This document shows, one piece after another, positions 36,390-44,956 of a DNA stretch of 64,000 bases. Source of the DNA: CAVRQM01 sp963723455 (GTDB lineage: Bacteria > Pseudomonadota > Alphaproteobacteria > Acetobacterales > Acetobacteraceae); NCBI GenBank assembly GCA_963723455.1, contig CAVRQM010000001.1, positions 1 to 64,000 on the forward strand, read 5' to 3'. A program made the position numbers and the translations under genes. The notes beneath the pieces are model-generated. The model did not search any database. It saw nothing but the letters and a program-made list of their open reading frames with translations, and was not told the DNA's origin. How positions within the stretch are numbered: position 1 is the first letter of the stretch; each line of letters starts with the position of its first letter.

Positions 36390-37847
36390 TCAATTCGCGT
36401 CCACCGCCCGCCGCAGCGCCTCGTTGACCAAAGCGGGGTTACCCTTCCCCGCCATCGCCTTCATCACCTGCCCCACGAAAAAGCCAAACAGCTTGTCCTT
36501 GCCGCCGCGATACTCGGCCAGCTTGTCCGGGTTGGCGGCCAGCACGGCTGCCACCGCCGCGTCGATGGCGGCGCTGTCGGTGACCTGGCGCAGGCCCTGC
36601 CGCTCGATGATGGCGTCCGGGCCGTCGCCGCTGTCCATCATCGCCTCAAGCACGTCCTTGCCGATCCGCCCGTTGATGGTGCCGTCGGCCATCAGGTCCA
36701 GCAGGCGCCCCAGCGCGGCGGCGGCGACCGGGCTGTCCTCGATCGGCCGCCCCAGCCGGTTCAGCCCGGCAAAGAAATCGCCCATCATCCAGCGCGCCGC
36801 CTGCACGCCGTCGCGCCCGGCCGCCACCGCCTCGAAGAAATCCGCCGTCGCCTGCTCGGCCACCAGCACCGCTGAATCATAGGGCGGCAGCCCATATTGC
36901 GAGACGAAGCGCGCCCGCTTGGCGTCAGGCAGCTCCGGCAGGCCGGCGCGCAGCCGCTCGACCCAGTCCGCGTCCAGCACCAGGGGCAGCAGGTCCGGGT
37001 CCGGAAAATAGCGGTAGTCGTGCGCGTCCTCCTTGGAGCGCATCGAGCGGGTGACCCCGCGCGCGGGATCGTACAGGCGGGTCTCCTGCTCGACCGCGCC
37101 GCCGCTCTCCCAGACCTCGATCTGGCGGCGCGCCTCGGCCTCGATCGCGTGCATCACGAAGCGCACGGAGTTGACGTTCTTGACCTCGCATCGCGTACGG
37201 AACGGCTCGCCGGCGTGGCGCACGGACACGTTCACGTCCGCGCGCATCGACCCTTCCTCCATGTTGCCGTCGCAGGTGCCCAGATAGCGCAGGATGGTGC
37301 GCAGCTTGCGCAGATACAGCCCGGCTTCTTCGGGGCTGCGCAGGTCCGGCTCGCTGACGATCTCCATCAGCGCCACGCCGGCTCGGTTGAGGTCGATATG
37401 GCTCTGCGTCGGGCTCTGGTCGTGCAGGCTCTTGCCGGCGTCCTGCTCGATATGCAGCCGGGTCACGCCGATCGGCTTCGATCGGCCGTCCGGGAACTCG
37501 ATATCCACGACGCCGCTGCCGACGATCGGGTGCGCATACTGGCTGATCTGATAGCCGGCGGGCAGGTCCGCGTAGAAGTAGTTCTTGCGGTCGAAGCGGC
37601 TGGTCAGGTTGATGTGCGCGGCCAGACCCAGCCCGGTGCGCACCGCCTGGGCCACGCATTCGCGGTTCAGCACCGGCAGCATCCCCGGAAACGCCGCATC
37701 GACGAAGCTCACCTGCGTATTCGGCTCGCCGCCATAGGTGGCCGAGGCGCCGGAGAACAGCTTGGCCTGGCTGATGATCTGGGCGTGGACCTCCAGCCCG
37801 ATCACCACTTCCCAGGCGCCGGTCGAGCCCTCCAGCGTGTAGCTCAT
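36390..37847 (-). CDS. gatB: Asp-tRNA(Asn)/Glu-tRNA(Gln) amidotransferase subunit B
   Basis: 485 residues. It opens WEVVIGLEVHAQIISQAKLF, followed by SATYGGEPNTQVSFVDAAFP, the GatB signature, and a Cys/Asp-containing kinase-like core (GDLPAGYQ-type YADLPAGYQISQYAHPIV). The C-terminal YqeY-like tail ends FFVGQVMKAMAGKGNPALV. GatB phosphorylates and amidates misacylated Glu-tRNA(Gln) or Asp-tRNA(Asn) using ammonia from GatA. The start overlaps the gatA stop by ATGA. Normal length. Confidence 0.96.
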   Translation of the reverse strand: MSYTLEGSTGAWEVVIGLEVHAQIISQAKLFSGASATYGGEPNTQVSFVDAAFPGMLPVLNRECVAQAVRTGLGLAAHINLTSRFDRKNYFYADLPAGYQISQYAHPIVGSGVVDIEFPDGRSKPIGVTRLHIEQDAGKSLHDQSPTQSHIDLNRAGVALMEIVSEPDLRSPEEAGLYLRKLRTILRYLGTCDGNMEEGSMRADVNVSVRHAGEPFRTRCEVKNVNSVRFVMHAIEAEARRQIEVWESGGAVEQETRLYDPARGVTRSMRSKEDAHDYRYFPDPDLLPLVLDADWVERLRAGLPELPDAKRARFVSQYGLPPYDSAVLVAEQATADFFEAVAAGRDGVQAARWMMGDFFAGLNRLGRPIEDSPVAAAALGRLLDLMADGTINGRIGKDVLEAMMDSGDGPDAIIERQGLRQVTDSAAIDAAVAAVLAANPDKLAEYRGGKDKLFGFFVGQVMKAMAGKGNPALVNEALRRAVDAN

Positions 37848-39325
37848 GCGGCTGCTCCGGCGTGGATGGCGGGCATGGCGGAAAATCCGGCGGCGCGCTC
37901 GATCGCGGCGGCGACCGCGAACACCGTCTCCTCGTCGAACGGCTTGCCCAATACCTGCAACCCCAGCGGCAGCCCGGCCGCGTCCAGCCCGGCGGGGACC
38001 GAGATGCCCGGGATGCCGGCCATGTTGGCGGGGACGGTGAACACGTCGTTCAGGTACATCGTTACCGGGTCGTCCATGCGCTCGCCCTGCGCGAAGGCGG
38101 CGGTGGGCGCGGTCGGGGTCAGCAGCGCGTCCACCTCGCGAAAGGCGTCGGTGAAGTCGCGCAGTATCAGCGCCCGCACCTTCTGCGCGCGCAGGTAAAA
38201 GGCGTCGTAGTACCCCGCCGAGAGCACGTAGGTGCCGATCAGCACGCGGCGGCGCACCTCCGCGCCGAACCCGACAGCACGGGTGTTCTCGTACAGCTCG
38301 GTCAGGTCGGCGCCGTCGACGCGGGCGCCGAACCGCACCCCGTCATAGCGGGCGAGGTTGGACGAGGCTTCGGCCGGGGCGACGATGTAGTAGGTGGCCA
38401 GGCCATATTTCGTGTGCGGCAGCGACACGTCCACGATCGTCGCCCCCGCCTCGCGCAGCCAGCGCAGACCCTGCTGCCACAGCGCCTCGATTTCCGGCGC
38501 CATGCCGTCGCTGCGGTATTCGCGCGGCACGCCGATGCGCAATCCGCGCACGCCGCGCGCGCAGGCGGCGGCGAAATCCGGCACGGCAATGTCGGCGCTG
38601 GTGGAGTCCCTGGCGTCGAACCCGGCCATCGAGCCGAGCAGGATGGCCGCGTCCTGCACCGTGCGCGCGATCGGGCCGGCCTGGTCCAGCGAGGAGGCGA
38701 ACGCCACCACCCCCCAGCGGCTGCACCGTCCATAGGTCGGCTTGATCCCGACCACGCCGCAGAACGCCGCCGGCTGGCGGATCGAACCGCCGGTGTCGGT
38801 GGCCGTCGCACCCAGCGCCAGCCGCGCGGCCACCGCAGCGGCCGAGCCGCCGGAGGATCCGCCGGGCACCAAAGGCCGGTTGTCGCCGTCCCGCGTCCAC
38901 GGGCTGACGACGGGGCCAAAGGCGCTGGTGATGTTGGCCGAACCCATCGCGAACTCGTCCATGTTCGCCTTGCCGAGGAACACCGCGCCGTCGCGCAGCA
39001 GGTTCGCCGTCACCGTGCTCTCATAGGGTGGTACGAACGGCGAGAGGATGTTGCTGCCGGCCGTCGTGCGCACGCCCGTGGTGCAGAACAGATCCTTCAC
39101 CGCGATCGGGATCCCGGCCAGCGGGCCGGCGTCGCCGCGCGCCAGCGCCGCGTCGGCCGCATCGGCCTGCGCCAGCGCCTGCTCGGGGGTGGGGGTAATG
39201 TAGGCGTTCAGCCGCGGATTGAGCCGCTCGACCGCATCAACATAGGCGCCGGTCAGCTCGCGCGCCGAGATTGTCCGCGCGCGCAGGGCGTCGCGGGCGG
39301 CGGCGATGGACAGGCCGAACATCAC
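37844..39325 (-). CDS. gatA: Asp-tRNA(Asn)/Glu-tRNA(Gln) amidotransferase subunit A
   Basis: 493-residue amidase-signature enzyme releasing ammonia from glutamine. The catalytic Lys is in PIAVKDLFCTTGVRTTAGSN and the cis-Ser/Ser pair in PGGSSGGSAAAVAARLALGA; DTGGSIRQPAAFCGVVGIKP is the nucleophile-region consensus. Between gatC (overlapping start/stop) and gatB in the usual C-A-B order. Intact. Confidence 0.96.
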   Translation of the reverse strand: MMFGLSIAAARDALRARTISARELTGAYVDAVERLNPRLNAYITPTPEQALAQADAADAALARGDAGPLAGIPIAVKDLFCTTGVRTTAGSNILSPFVPPYESTVTANLLRDGAVFLGKANMDEFAMGSANITSAFGPVVSPWTRDGDNRPLVPGGSSGGSAAAVAARLALGATATDTGGSIRQPAAFCGVVGIKPTYGRCSRWGVVAFASSLDQAGPIARTVQDAAILLGSMAGFDARDSTSADIAVPDFAAACARGVRGLRIGVPREYRSDGMAPEIEALWQQGLRWLREAGATIVDVSLPHTKYGLATYYIVAPAEASSNLARYDGVRFGARVDGADLTELYENTRAVGFGAEVRRRVLIGTYVLSAGYYDAFYLRAQKVRALILRDFTDAFREVDALLTPTAPTAAFAQGERMDDPVTMYLNDVFTVPANMAGIPGISVPAGLDAAGLPLGLQVLGKPFDEETVFAVAAAIERAAGFSAMPAIHAGAAA

Positions 39326-39609
39326 TCGATCACCTTGGGCACGGCGAAGAACGAACCGGCGCGCGCCGGGGCATTGGCCAGCAGCGCCTCGCGCTGGCCG
39401 CCATCGGTCACCACGTCCTCGCGCAGCCGCAGCGCCATGTGGGCGGCCCCGGTCAGCGGCTCCACGCCGTCCACGTCCACCTCGTTCAGCTGCTCGATCC
39501 AGCCCAGGATGCCGTTCAGCTCGCCCTGCAACGCCGCCATCTGGCTGTCCGCGACGTGGATGCGGGCGAGGCGGGCGATGCGGCGCACGGTCGCGGGATC
39601 GAGCGACAT
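39322..39609 (-). CDS. gatC: Asp-tRNA(Asn)/Glu-tRNA(Gln) amidotransferase subunit C
   Basis: 95 residues from ATG 39609, with AAGGAG upstream. Opens SLDPATVRRIARLARIHVAD and ends RAGSFFAVPKVIE, both typical of GatC, the small clamp that stabilises GatA-GatB. First gene of gatCAB, divergent from ruvX across 45 bp. Confidence 0.94.
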   Translation of the reverse strand: MSLDPATVRRIARLARIHVADSQMAALQGELNGILGWIEQLNEVDVDGVEPLTGAAHMALRLREDVVTDGGQREALLANAPARAGSFFAVPKVIE

Positions 39610-39654
39610 GGGGTCTCCTTGCGGCGGCGAAGGGCGCGGACCATAGACGCGGGC

Positions 39655-40122
39655 ATGGCCGTCATCAACATGACCGGGCTGCGCGCGGCGCTGCCGCCGG
39701 GGCAGCGGCTGATCGGGCTGGACCTGGGGTCGAAGATCATCGGCGTGGCGCTGTCGGACGTGTCGCTGCTGGTGGCCAGCCCGTACGGCACGATCCCGCG
39801 CGGCAAGCTGGGCGAGGTGGCCGTGGCGGTGCGCCGCATCGCGGCCGCCGAGGCGGCGGGCGGGCTGGTGATCGGGCTGCCGCTGTCGATGGATGGCTCG
39901 CTGGGGCCGGCGGCGCAGGCGGCGCGCGACGTCTGCCACGCGCTCTCGACGGCGACCGGGCTGCCGGCGGCCTTGTGGGACGAGCGGCTGTCCTCGGCGG
40001 CGGTCAACCGCATGCTGATCGGCGAGGCAGACGTCTCGCGACGGCGCCGCGCGGCGCTGGTGGATGCGGCGGCGGCGGCGTACATCCTGCAAGGGGCGCT
40101 GGACGGGAGCGCCGTCGCCTGA
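39655..40122 (+). CDS. ruvX: Putative Holliday junction resolvase (YqgF/RuvX family)
   Basis: 155 residues from ATG 39655. The RNase-H-like core begins LIGLDLGSKIIGVALSDVSL, followed by GLVIGLPLSMDGSLGPAA and the family block LWDERLSSAAVNRML, with a final Asp in AALVDAAAAAYILQGAL. Family members process Holliday junctions or pre-16S rRNA ends. Divergent from gatC, an arrangement common in alphaproteobacteria. Confidence 0.93.
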   Translation: MAVINMTGLRAALPPGQRLIGLDLGSKIIGVALSDVSLLVASPYGTIPRGKLGEVAVAVRRIAAAEAAGGLVIGLPLSMDGSLGPAAQAARDVCHALSTATGLPAALWDERLSSAAVNRMLIGEADVSRRRRAALVDAAAAAYILQGALDGSAVA

Positions 40123-40170
40123 AACCCTCTCCTCTCCTCGTGGCTGGGCGGGTCGGAGCGTCCCTGCGAC

Positions 40171-40563
40171 CTACGCCTCGAGGCGACCCGTGGCGTCGCG
40201 GTCGCCGTGGTATCGCCTCGTGAGCGGAAACGGCGGCAGCCAGGACTCGCGACGGACGATCCAGCTTTCGTAGGTCGGCATCAATCGGTCGGGGGCGTCG
40301 AGGACTCCAAGGTTCACTTCAATCTCGTCTCCGCTGCGCGCGAAAACGGACGAGCCGCAGCGCGGACAGAAGTGCCGCCCGCGATAGTCCCGTGTTTCGC
40401 CGTCGATCGTCACCGCGTCCTGGGGAAACACCGCAGACGCCTGGAACAGCGCCCCATGGTGCTTGCGGCAGTCGAGACAGTGACAAAGGCCGACCCGGTA
40501 TGGTGGTCCCGATGCCACGATCCGCACGTTCCCGCACAGGCAGCCGCCGATGAACCGGTCCAT
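40171..40563 (-). CDS. GFA-family zinc protein
   Basis: 130 residues from ATG 40563. Three zinc-binding clusters fit the GFA/CENP-V-like fold: GGCLCGNVRIV, LCHCLDCRKHHGALF and HFCPRCGSSVFAR. The family was named for a supposed glutathione-dependent formaldehyde-activating enzyme, but most members have no proven activity. Convergent with ruvX. No signal peptide. Confidence 0.88.
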   Translation of the reverse strand: MDRFIGGCLCGNVRIVASGPPYRVGLCHCLDCRKHHGALFQASAVFPQDAVTIDGETRDYRGRHFCPRCGSSVFARSGDEIEVNLGVLDAPDRLMPTYESWIVRRESWLPPFPLTRRYHGDRDATGRLEA

Positions 40564-40806
40564 TCTGCGTCTCTCCGGATGCAGGCGGTGAACGCGCGGC
40601 CGAACATGGCGATCCGTTCGCGACGATCGCCGCGTCGGTTCCCCTGGCCACTCTCCGCCAGCGCGGCGTGCGTCGTGCCTCCCGCCGCCACCCCGATCTG
40701 GCCGTGGTCGTTCCGCCTGGTTCGCGGTAGCCTGTCCCGGCGCGCCTCTTGCTTGCCGCAGCGCCGCGGCCAACCAGAACACCGCAACCAGACCAGGGGA
40801 TCCTTG

Positions 40807-41880
40807 ATGCAAACTCGCCGGCATGTCCTGCAATCCGCGCTCGCCCTCTCCGGGGCGGCGGCGTTCGGCGGCCGCGCGCTCGCCGCGTCGCCCTATCGGG
40901 TGGCGTTCGTCTATGTCGCCCCGGTCGGCGATGCCGGCTACAGCTATCAGCACGATCTCGGCCGCAAGGCGGTCGCCGCGCATTACGGCAGCAAGGTCAA
41001 GACCACGTTCGTCGAGAACGTGCCCGAGGGCGCGGACGCCGAGCGGGTGATCCGCAAGCTGGCGCAGACCAACGACATGGTGTTCACCACCTCGTTCGGC
41101 TTCATGGACGCCACCGTGAAGGTCGCCCGCCAGTTCCCGCATGTGAAGTTCGAGCACGCGACCGGCTACAAGCGCGCCGCCAACCTTTCGACCTACTCGG
41201 CCCGCTTCTACGAGGGCCGCTATTTGGCCGGCGTGATCGCCGGGCGCATGACAAAGAGCAACGTCATCGGCTTCGTCGGCGCCTTCCCGATTCCCGAGGT
41301 CATCAACAACATCGACGCCTTCGAACTCGGCGCCCGCTCGGTGAACCCGAAGGTCGAGACCAAGCTGGTCATGGTCAGCGCCTGGTTCGACCCGGGCAAG
41401 GAGCGCGCCGCGGCGGAGACCCTGTTCAGCCAGGGGGCCGACGTGGTGACCACCCATACCGACAGCCCGGCGGTGCAGCAGGCCGGGGAGGATCGCGGCG
41501 TGTGGACCATCGGCTACGATTCCGACATGGCGCGGTTCGGCCCGAAGACCTGCCTCACCTCGGTCATCAGCGACTGGGACGGCTACTACATCCAGGAGGT
41601 CGGCGCGGCGATGGACGGCACCTGGAAGTCGCACGACACCTGGGGCGGGCTGAAAAGCGGCATGATCAAGATGGCCCCGTTCAACCCGGCGCTGCCCGCC
41701 GCCATCGCCGACGAGGTGCGCGCGCGCCAGGCCGACATCGAATCCGGCAAGCTGCTGCCGTTCCACGGCCCGATCCTGGACCAGTCAGGCACCCAGAAGG
41801 TCGCGGCCGGCGCGGCGCTGAGCGACGACGAGATCAACAGCATGAACTGGCTGGTCCAGGGCGTGCAGGGGACCGTCTGA
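40807..41880 (+). CDS. BMP-family ABC transporter substrate-binding protein
   Basis: 357 residues from ATG 40807. A Tat-like leader (TRRHVLQSALALSGAAAFGG, ending GRALA) exports it. The mature part has the Bmp/PnrA-type pattern: VAFVYVAPVGDAGYSYQHDL, FTTSFGFMDATVKVARQFPH, NLSTYSARFYEGRYLAGVIA and VTTHTDSPAVQQAGEDRGVW. PnrA-like proteins bind nucleosides; relatives bind other small molecules. No BMP-type ATPase or permease is next to it, so its membrane partners lie elsewhere. Downstream is a DUF6635-like gene on the same strand. Confidence 0.88.
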   Translation: MQTRRHVLQSALALSGAAAFGGRALAASPYRVAFVYVAPVGDAGYSYQHDLGRKAVAAHYGSKVKTTFVENVPEGADAERVIRKLAQTNDMVFTTSFGFMDATVKVARQFPHVKFEHATGYKRAANLSTYSARFYEGRYLAGVIAGRMTKSNVIGFVGAFPIPEVINNIDAFELGARSVNPKVETKLVMVSAWFDPGKERAAAETLFSQGADVVTTHTDSPAVQQAGEDRGVWTIGYDSDMARFGPKTCLTSVISDWDGYYIQEVGAAMDGTWKSHDTWGGLKSGMIKMAPFNPALPAAIADEVRARQADIESGKLLPFHGPILDQSGTQKVAAGAALSDDEINSMNWLVQGVQGTV

Positions 41881-41927
41881 GCGGCCGCCGGGCGCGGCGG
41901 CGGAACCCGAACGGGGCGGAGCGCGCG

Positions 41928-42959
41928 ATGGCTGTTCCGGCCATGCGCTCCGCCGCTGCCCTGCCTGCCCCTGCCCTGCCTGCCCCTGCCCCACTCGCGC
42001 CCTCGCCGGCCCGCGCGGCGGTGGCGGCCGGCGCACGCCGCTACTTCGAACAGCGGCGGCGGCGCGTGCAGCCGTTCATCGACCGGCATTTCTCGTGGCG
42101 CGGCACACTGGCCATTCATCGCGAGGCGCTCGGCTGGGACATCGCCCGCGCCCCGCTGAACCTGTCGCTCGCCGGCCCGCAGGTCGCCGCACGGCTGGGC
42201 GCGATGGCGGCCGACCGGCTGGGCGCGCCGCGCCTCGCCCGCGCCCTGCGCCGGCCGCTGCTGCTGGAAACCGCGGTCGCCAGGCGCATCGAATGGCTGG
42301 TGCGCACCGAATTGCTGGAGCTGCCGTTCCAGCAGGGGCCGCGCGCGTTCACGCGCGACGCGCTGGCCGAGGCGATCCTGGCCGAGCCGGTGCTGACCGA
42401 GGCGATCGCCGGCCTGCTGGCCGAGATCGGCGACGCGGCCCAGGATCCCGCCTTCCGGGCGCGGCTGGCGCATGCGCTGGCCGAGTACGGGATCAGCCGG
42501 TCCGCCGCGGCCGAGGTCACCACCGGGCTGGTCAGCCTCAGCGGCGGCGCGATCGGTCTGCACAAGCTGACGCCCGGTGCCGCCGCACTCGGCACCACGC
42601 TCGCCGGCATCATGGCGCAGCAGACGGCCGTCGCATCGTTTCCGCTTGGGGCGTGGCTCGGCGGGGTCTGGTACGGGCTGTTCCCTGCCTTGCCCAGCGC
42701 CGGCCTGATCGCCGCCAGCACCGGCGGCCTGATCCTGACCGCAGCCAGCCTCGCGGCATTCGCTGGCGTCGTGGCTGACCCGGTGCAGCGCGCCACCGGC
42801 CTGCACCGGCGGCGGCTACTGCGAATGATCGGCACGCTGGAGCGGCAGTTCTTCGACCCGGCCGCGCCGGGCTTTGCCGTGCACGATCAATACGTCGCCC
42901 GGCTGCTGGACGTGTTCGACCTGATCGGCACGGCGGTCCGCCTGGCGCATCTGGCCTGA
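41928..42959 (+). CDS. DUF6635-like membrane-associated protein
   Basis: 343 residues from ATG 41928. After a Pro/Ala-rich N-terminus (encoded by a 15-bp tandem repeat) comes ARRYFEQRRRRVQPFIDRHF, continuing SWRGTLAIHREALGWDIARA, then PLNLSLAGPQ, which I associate with DUF6635 proteins. A hydrophobic stretch (GLILTAASLAAFAGVVADPV) and Gly/Ala-rich segments around 205-270 may be membrane helices. Basic C-terminus. Function unknown. It follows the BMP-type binding protein by 47 bp, possibly co-transcribed. Confidence 0.7.
   Translation: MAVPAMRSAAALPAPALPAPAPLAPSPARAAVAAGARRYFEQRRRRVQPFIDRHFSWRGTLAIHREALGWDIARAPLNLSLAGPQVAARLGAMAADRLGAPRLARALRRPLLLETAVARRIEWLVRTELLELPFQQGPRAFTRDALAEAILAEPVLTEAIAGLLAEIGDAAQDPAFRARLAHALAEYGISRSAAAEVTTGLVSLSGGAIGLHKLTPGAAALGTTLAGIMAQQTAVASFPLGAWLGGVWYGLFPALPSAGLIAASTGGLILTAASLAAFAGVVADPVQRATGLHRRRLLRMIGTLERQFFDPAAPGFAVHDQYVARLLDVFDLIGTAVRLAHLA
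41961..41990 (+). repeat. Perfect 2 x 15-bp tandem repeat in coding sequence
   Basis: CTGCCTGCCCCTGCC occurs twice in a row (41961-41975, 41976-41990) and encodes LPAPA twice in the N-terminus of the DUF6635-like protein. Being a multiple of three, copy changes would keep the frame. Confidence 0.9.
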
Positions 42960-42968
42960 CCCGATCCC

Positions 42969-43115
42969 TCAGTAGTGACCACCTCCGGCGGCGTGCGACG
43001 TCCCGCCGCCCGCCGCGCCCTGCGGATCGGCGCCGCCCGCCGCCGCCATGCCGCAACCTGCGAGCAGCAACGCGCAGCCAGCCAGCAGCAGAGTTCTGAA
43101 ACGACGACTGCCCAT
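42969..43115 (-). CDS. Very small lipoprotein
   Basis: 48 residues from ATG 43115, with GGAGGG six to seven bases upstream. The N-terminus MGSRRFRTLLLAGCALLLAG ends in a second AGC, giving two possible lipoboxes (Cys14 and Cys21). The mature peptide is only Gly, Ala, Ser, Thr, His and a few others and ends GGGHY. It lies 73 bp downstream of the anti-sigma gene on the same strand. The His-containing Gly-rich tail could bind metal; this is inference from composition and the nearby cupredoxin. Confidence 0.65.
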   Translation of the reverse strand: MGSRRFRTLLLAGCALLLAGCGMAAAGGADPQGAAGGGTSHAAGGGHY

Positions 43116-43188
43116 GCCTGCCCTCCGAGAAGTGTCCGATCGGCCAGATGCCGCCGCCTGTTGACTGTGGCCGTCCTGCGGGGTGCCC

Positions 43189-43974
43189 CTACGCGCCAGC
43201 CTCGATCCACAGCCGCGCGAGCTGGGCCAGCGCCGCAGGCTCCACGTCCGACACGGCGCGGCATTGCATGCCGTGGTCGCCCCAGTACACCAGGTTGTAG
43301 CCGTTGCGGGTCTCGTGCGTCGGCGCGTCCTGCCGCTCGGTCCCGGGCCAGACATACAGGTCGATAACGTGCTTGCCGTGCCCATAGACCAGCACCGCGA
43401 CCGACCGCCCATCGACGTAATCCAGACGGCCGCCGATCAGCGGAAAGCCTTGCCGGGCAAAGTCGGGAACCGGCGGCGCGTAGTCGATGCGGCCGGCGAA
43501 CCACGGCTTGACGGTATGCGTATCGGTGGAGAGCACGTCGGTCAGATGTCCCGGCTGCAAGGCGCGGACATGGCTGGCGATCAGCTCGCCCTCGACTGCT
43601 TCCTCGCGCGGGGATGGCGCAAGCATCAGGATCAGGCTCGCCGCGACGGCGGCCCCGGCGATCGCCGAACCGGCGCCGAGGAACAGCCGGCTGAAACGCA
43701 AGGTCCGGCGGAAGCCCGACGGCGCTGCTGGCGCGGCGCGGCGCGGCGCGAGGCTTTCCTCGATCCGCGAGCGCAGGGCGGCCGGCGCCGCATGCCGGGG
43801 CGCGTCGGCGCGCAACCGGGCGGACAACGCGCCGACGGCGCGCAGCTCCTCGATGCATCCCGGACACTCGGCGACATGCGCCGCCAGCACGGCGGTCGCG
43901 GCGGCATCCAGCTCGCCATCCAGATCCGCCTGGATCAGGAGGCGGGTCTCCTCGCAGGCGCGAGGGCCGGTCAT
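43189..43974 (-). CDS. Zinc-type anti-sigma factor with one membrane segment
   Basis: 261 residues from ATG 43974. The cytoplasmic N-terminus carries the zinc anti-sigma motif: Cys7, then His33-x3-Cys37-x2-Cys40 (AAHVAECPGC). One helix (residues about 98-118, FLGAGSAIAGAAVAASLILM) spans the membrane. The periplasmic part contains STDTHTVKPWFAGRIDYAPP, GGRLDYVDGRSVAVLVYGHG and YVWPG, a sensor block shared by a known group of ECF anti-sigmas. The start overlaps the sigma stop (ATGA). It should hold the adjacent ECF sigma until a periplasmic or redox signal releases it. Confidence 0.9.
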   Translation of the reverse strand: MTGPRACEETRLLIQADLDGELDAAATAVLAAHVAECPGCIEELRAVGALSARLRADAPRHAAPAALRSRIEESLAPRRAAPAAPSGFRRTLRFSRLFLGAGSAIAGAAVAASLILMLAPSPREEAVEGELIASHVRALQPGHLTDVLSTDTHTVKPWFAGRIDYAPPVPDFARQGFPLIGGRLDYVDGRSVAVLVYGHGKHVIDLYVWPGTERQDAPTHETRNGYNLVYWGDHGMQCRAVSDVEPAALAQLARLWIEAGA

Positions 43975-44555
43975 CGGATCGTCTCCCTGGTCGTCAGGCG
44001 ATCGGGCGTCGCCATCTGTGCCGTCGCACCCTGCCCGTGCCGCAGCAGCGCCTGACGCGCCCGCCACAGCCGCGACATCACGGTTCCCGCCGGCACGCCG
44101 GTCACGCGGGCAATGTCGCGATACGACATCTCCTCCAGTTCGCGCAGCACCAGACACTCGCGCAACTCGGCCGGCAGCGCAGCCAGCGCCTGGGCCAGCG
44201 TGCCCTCGTCCTCGCGCCGCGCCAGCGCCGTCTCGGGGCTGGCGCTGGGATCGGGCAGCGCCGGTTCGTCGTCGCCGGGCAGCGGCACCTCGGCCGCGCC
44301 GCGATGCCGCGCGGCGCGGCTGTATGCCGTCGTCCGCACGATCTGCAGCAGCCAGGCGCGGGCATTGTCGCCGCGAAAGCTGGCGAAATAGGTCAGCGCG
44401 CGCAGCATCGCGTCCTGCACCACGTCCTGCGCCGCGTCGGCGTCGCGCACCAGCCAGTGGGCGAGGTTGTAGGCGGCGTCCAGATGCGGCAGCGCCATGC
44501 GCGAGAACGCCGCGCGCGCATCGTCGGACACGCCGCCGGCATCGGCCCTAGACAT
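43971..44555 (-). CDS. ECF-type RNA polymerase sigma factor
   Basis: 194 residues. Region 2: PHLDAAYNLAHWLVRDADAA then QDVVQDAMLRALTYFASFRG. Region 4: ALAALPAELRECLVLRELEE then MSYRDIARVTGVPAGTVMSR and LWRARQALLRHG, a canonical sigma-4 helix-turn-helix. It likely reads promoters for its own operon (metallophosphoesterase, cupredoxin) and other targets. Third gene of a five-gene minus-strand run; 30 bp after the cupredoxin gene. Confidence 0.93.
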   Translation of the reverse strand: MSRADAGGVSDDARAAFSRMALPHLDAAYNLAHWLVRDADAAQDVVQDAMLRALTYFASFRGDNARAWLLQIVRTTAYSRAARHRGAAEVPLPGDDEPALPDPSASPETALARREDEGTLAQALAALPAELRECLVLRELEEMSYRDIARVTGVPAGTVMSRLWRARQALLRHGQGATAQMATPDRLTTRETIR

Positions 44556-44585
44556 CGGTGCTTTCCAAAATGGGATGCGGCGAGG

Positions 44586-44942
44586 TCATCGGACCACCAC
44601 GACACCCTGCATGTGCGGGTGAATGGCACAGAAATAGCGATACGTTCCCGGCCTGTCGAATACGCGCGCAAATCGCTCGCCGGTATCCAGCGGCGGCGAG
44701 CCGAACTGGTGCGGGGTGGCGGCGCTGGTCACGGTATGCGGAATGTCGTCGCCATTGGTCCAGGTGACGCGCGTGCCGGCGGCCACTGTCAGCGGCGTGG
44801 GGCCAAAGGCGAAGCCGCTGATCTGCACGGCCACGTCGCGTGACGCCGCCGCGCTGCCGGCGGCGAGATTCGCCAGCCCGGCCATGGCCGTCAGCAAGCC
44901 GAGGCCCAGCACGATGCGGCGGCGGGACAGGATTGTGTTCAT
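44586..44942 (-). CDS. Cupredoxin (plastocyanin/amicyanin-like)
   Basis: 118 residues with a Tat-like leader (ILSRRRIVLGLGLLTAMAGL). The type-1 copper ligands are visible: His69 in NGDDIPHTVTS, then Cys105, His108 and Met111 in YRYFCAIHPHMQG. The fold begins VAVQISGFAFGPTPLTVAAG. Exported to the periplasm, it may shuttle electrons or bind copper. It lies 14 bp after the metallophosphoesterase gene and 30 bp before the ECF sigma gene, so it is probably part of the same regulon. Confidence 0.92.
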   Translation of the reverse strand: MNTILSRRRIVLGLGLLTAMAGLANLAAGSAAASRDVAVQISGFAFGPTPLTVAAGTRVTWTNGDDIPHTVTSAATPHQFGSPPLDTGERFARVFDRPGTYRYFCAIHPHMQGVVVVR

Positions 44943-44956
44943 GTCATCGCTCCGGT

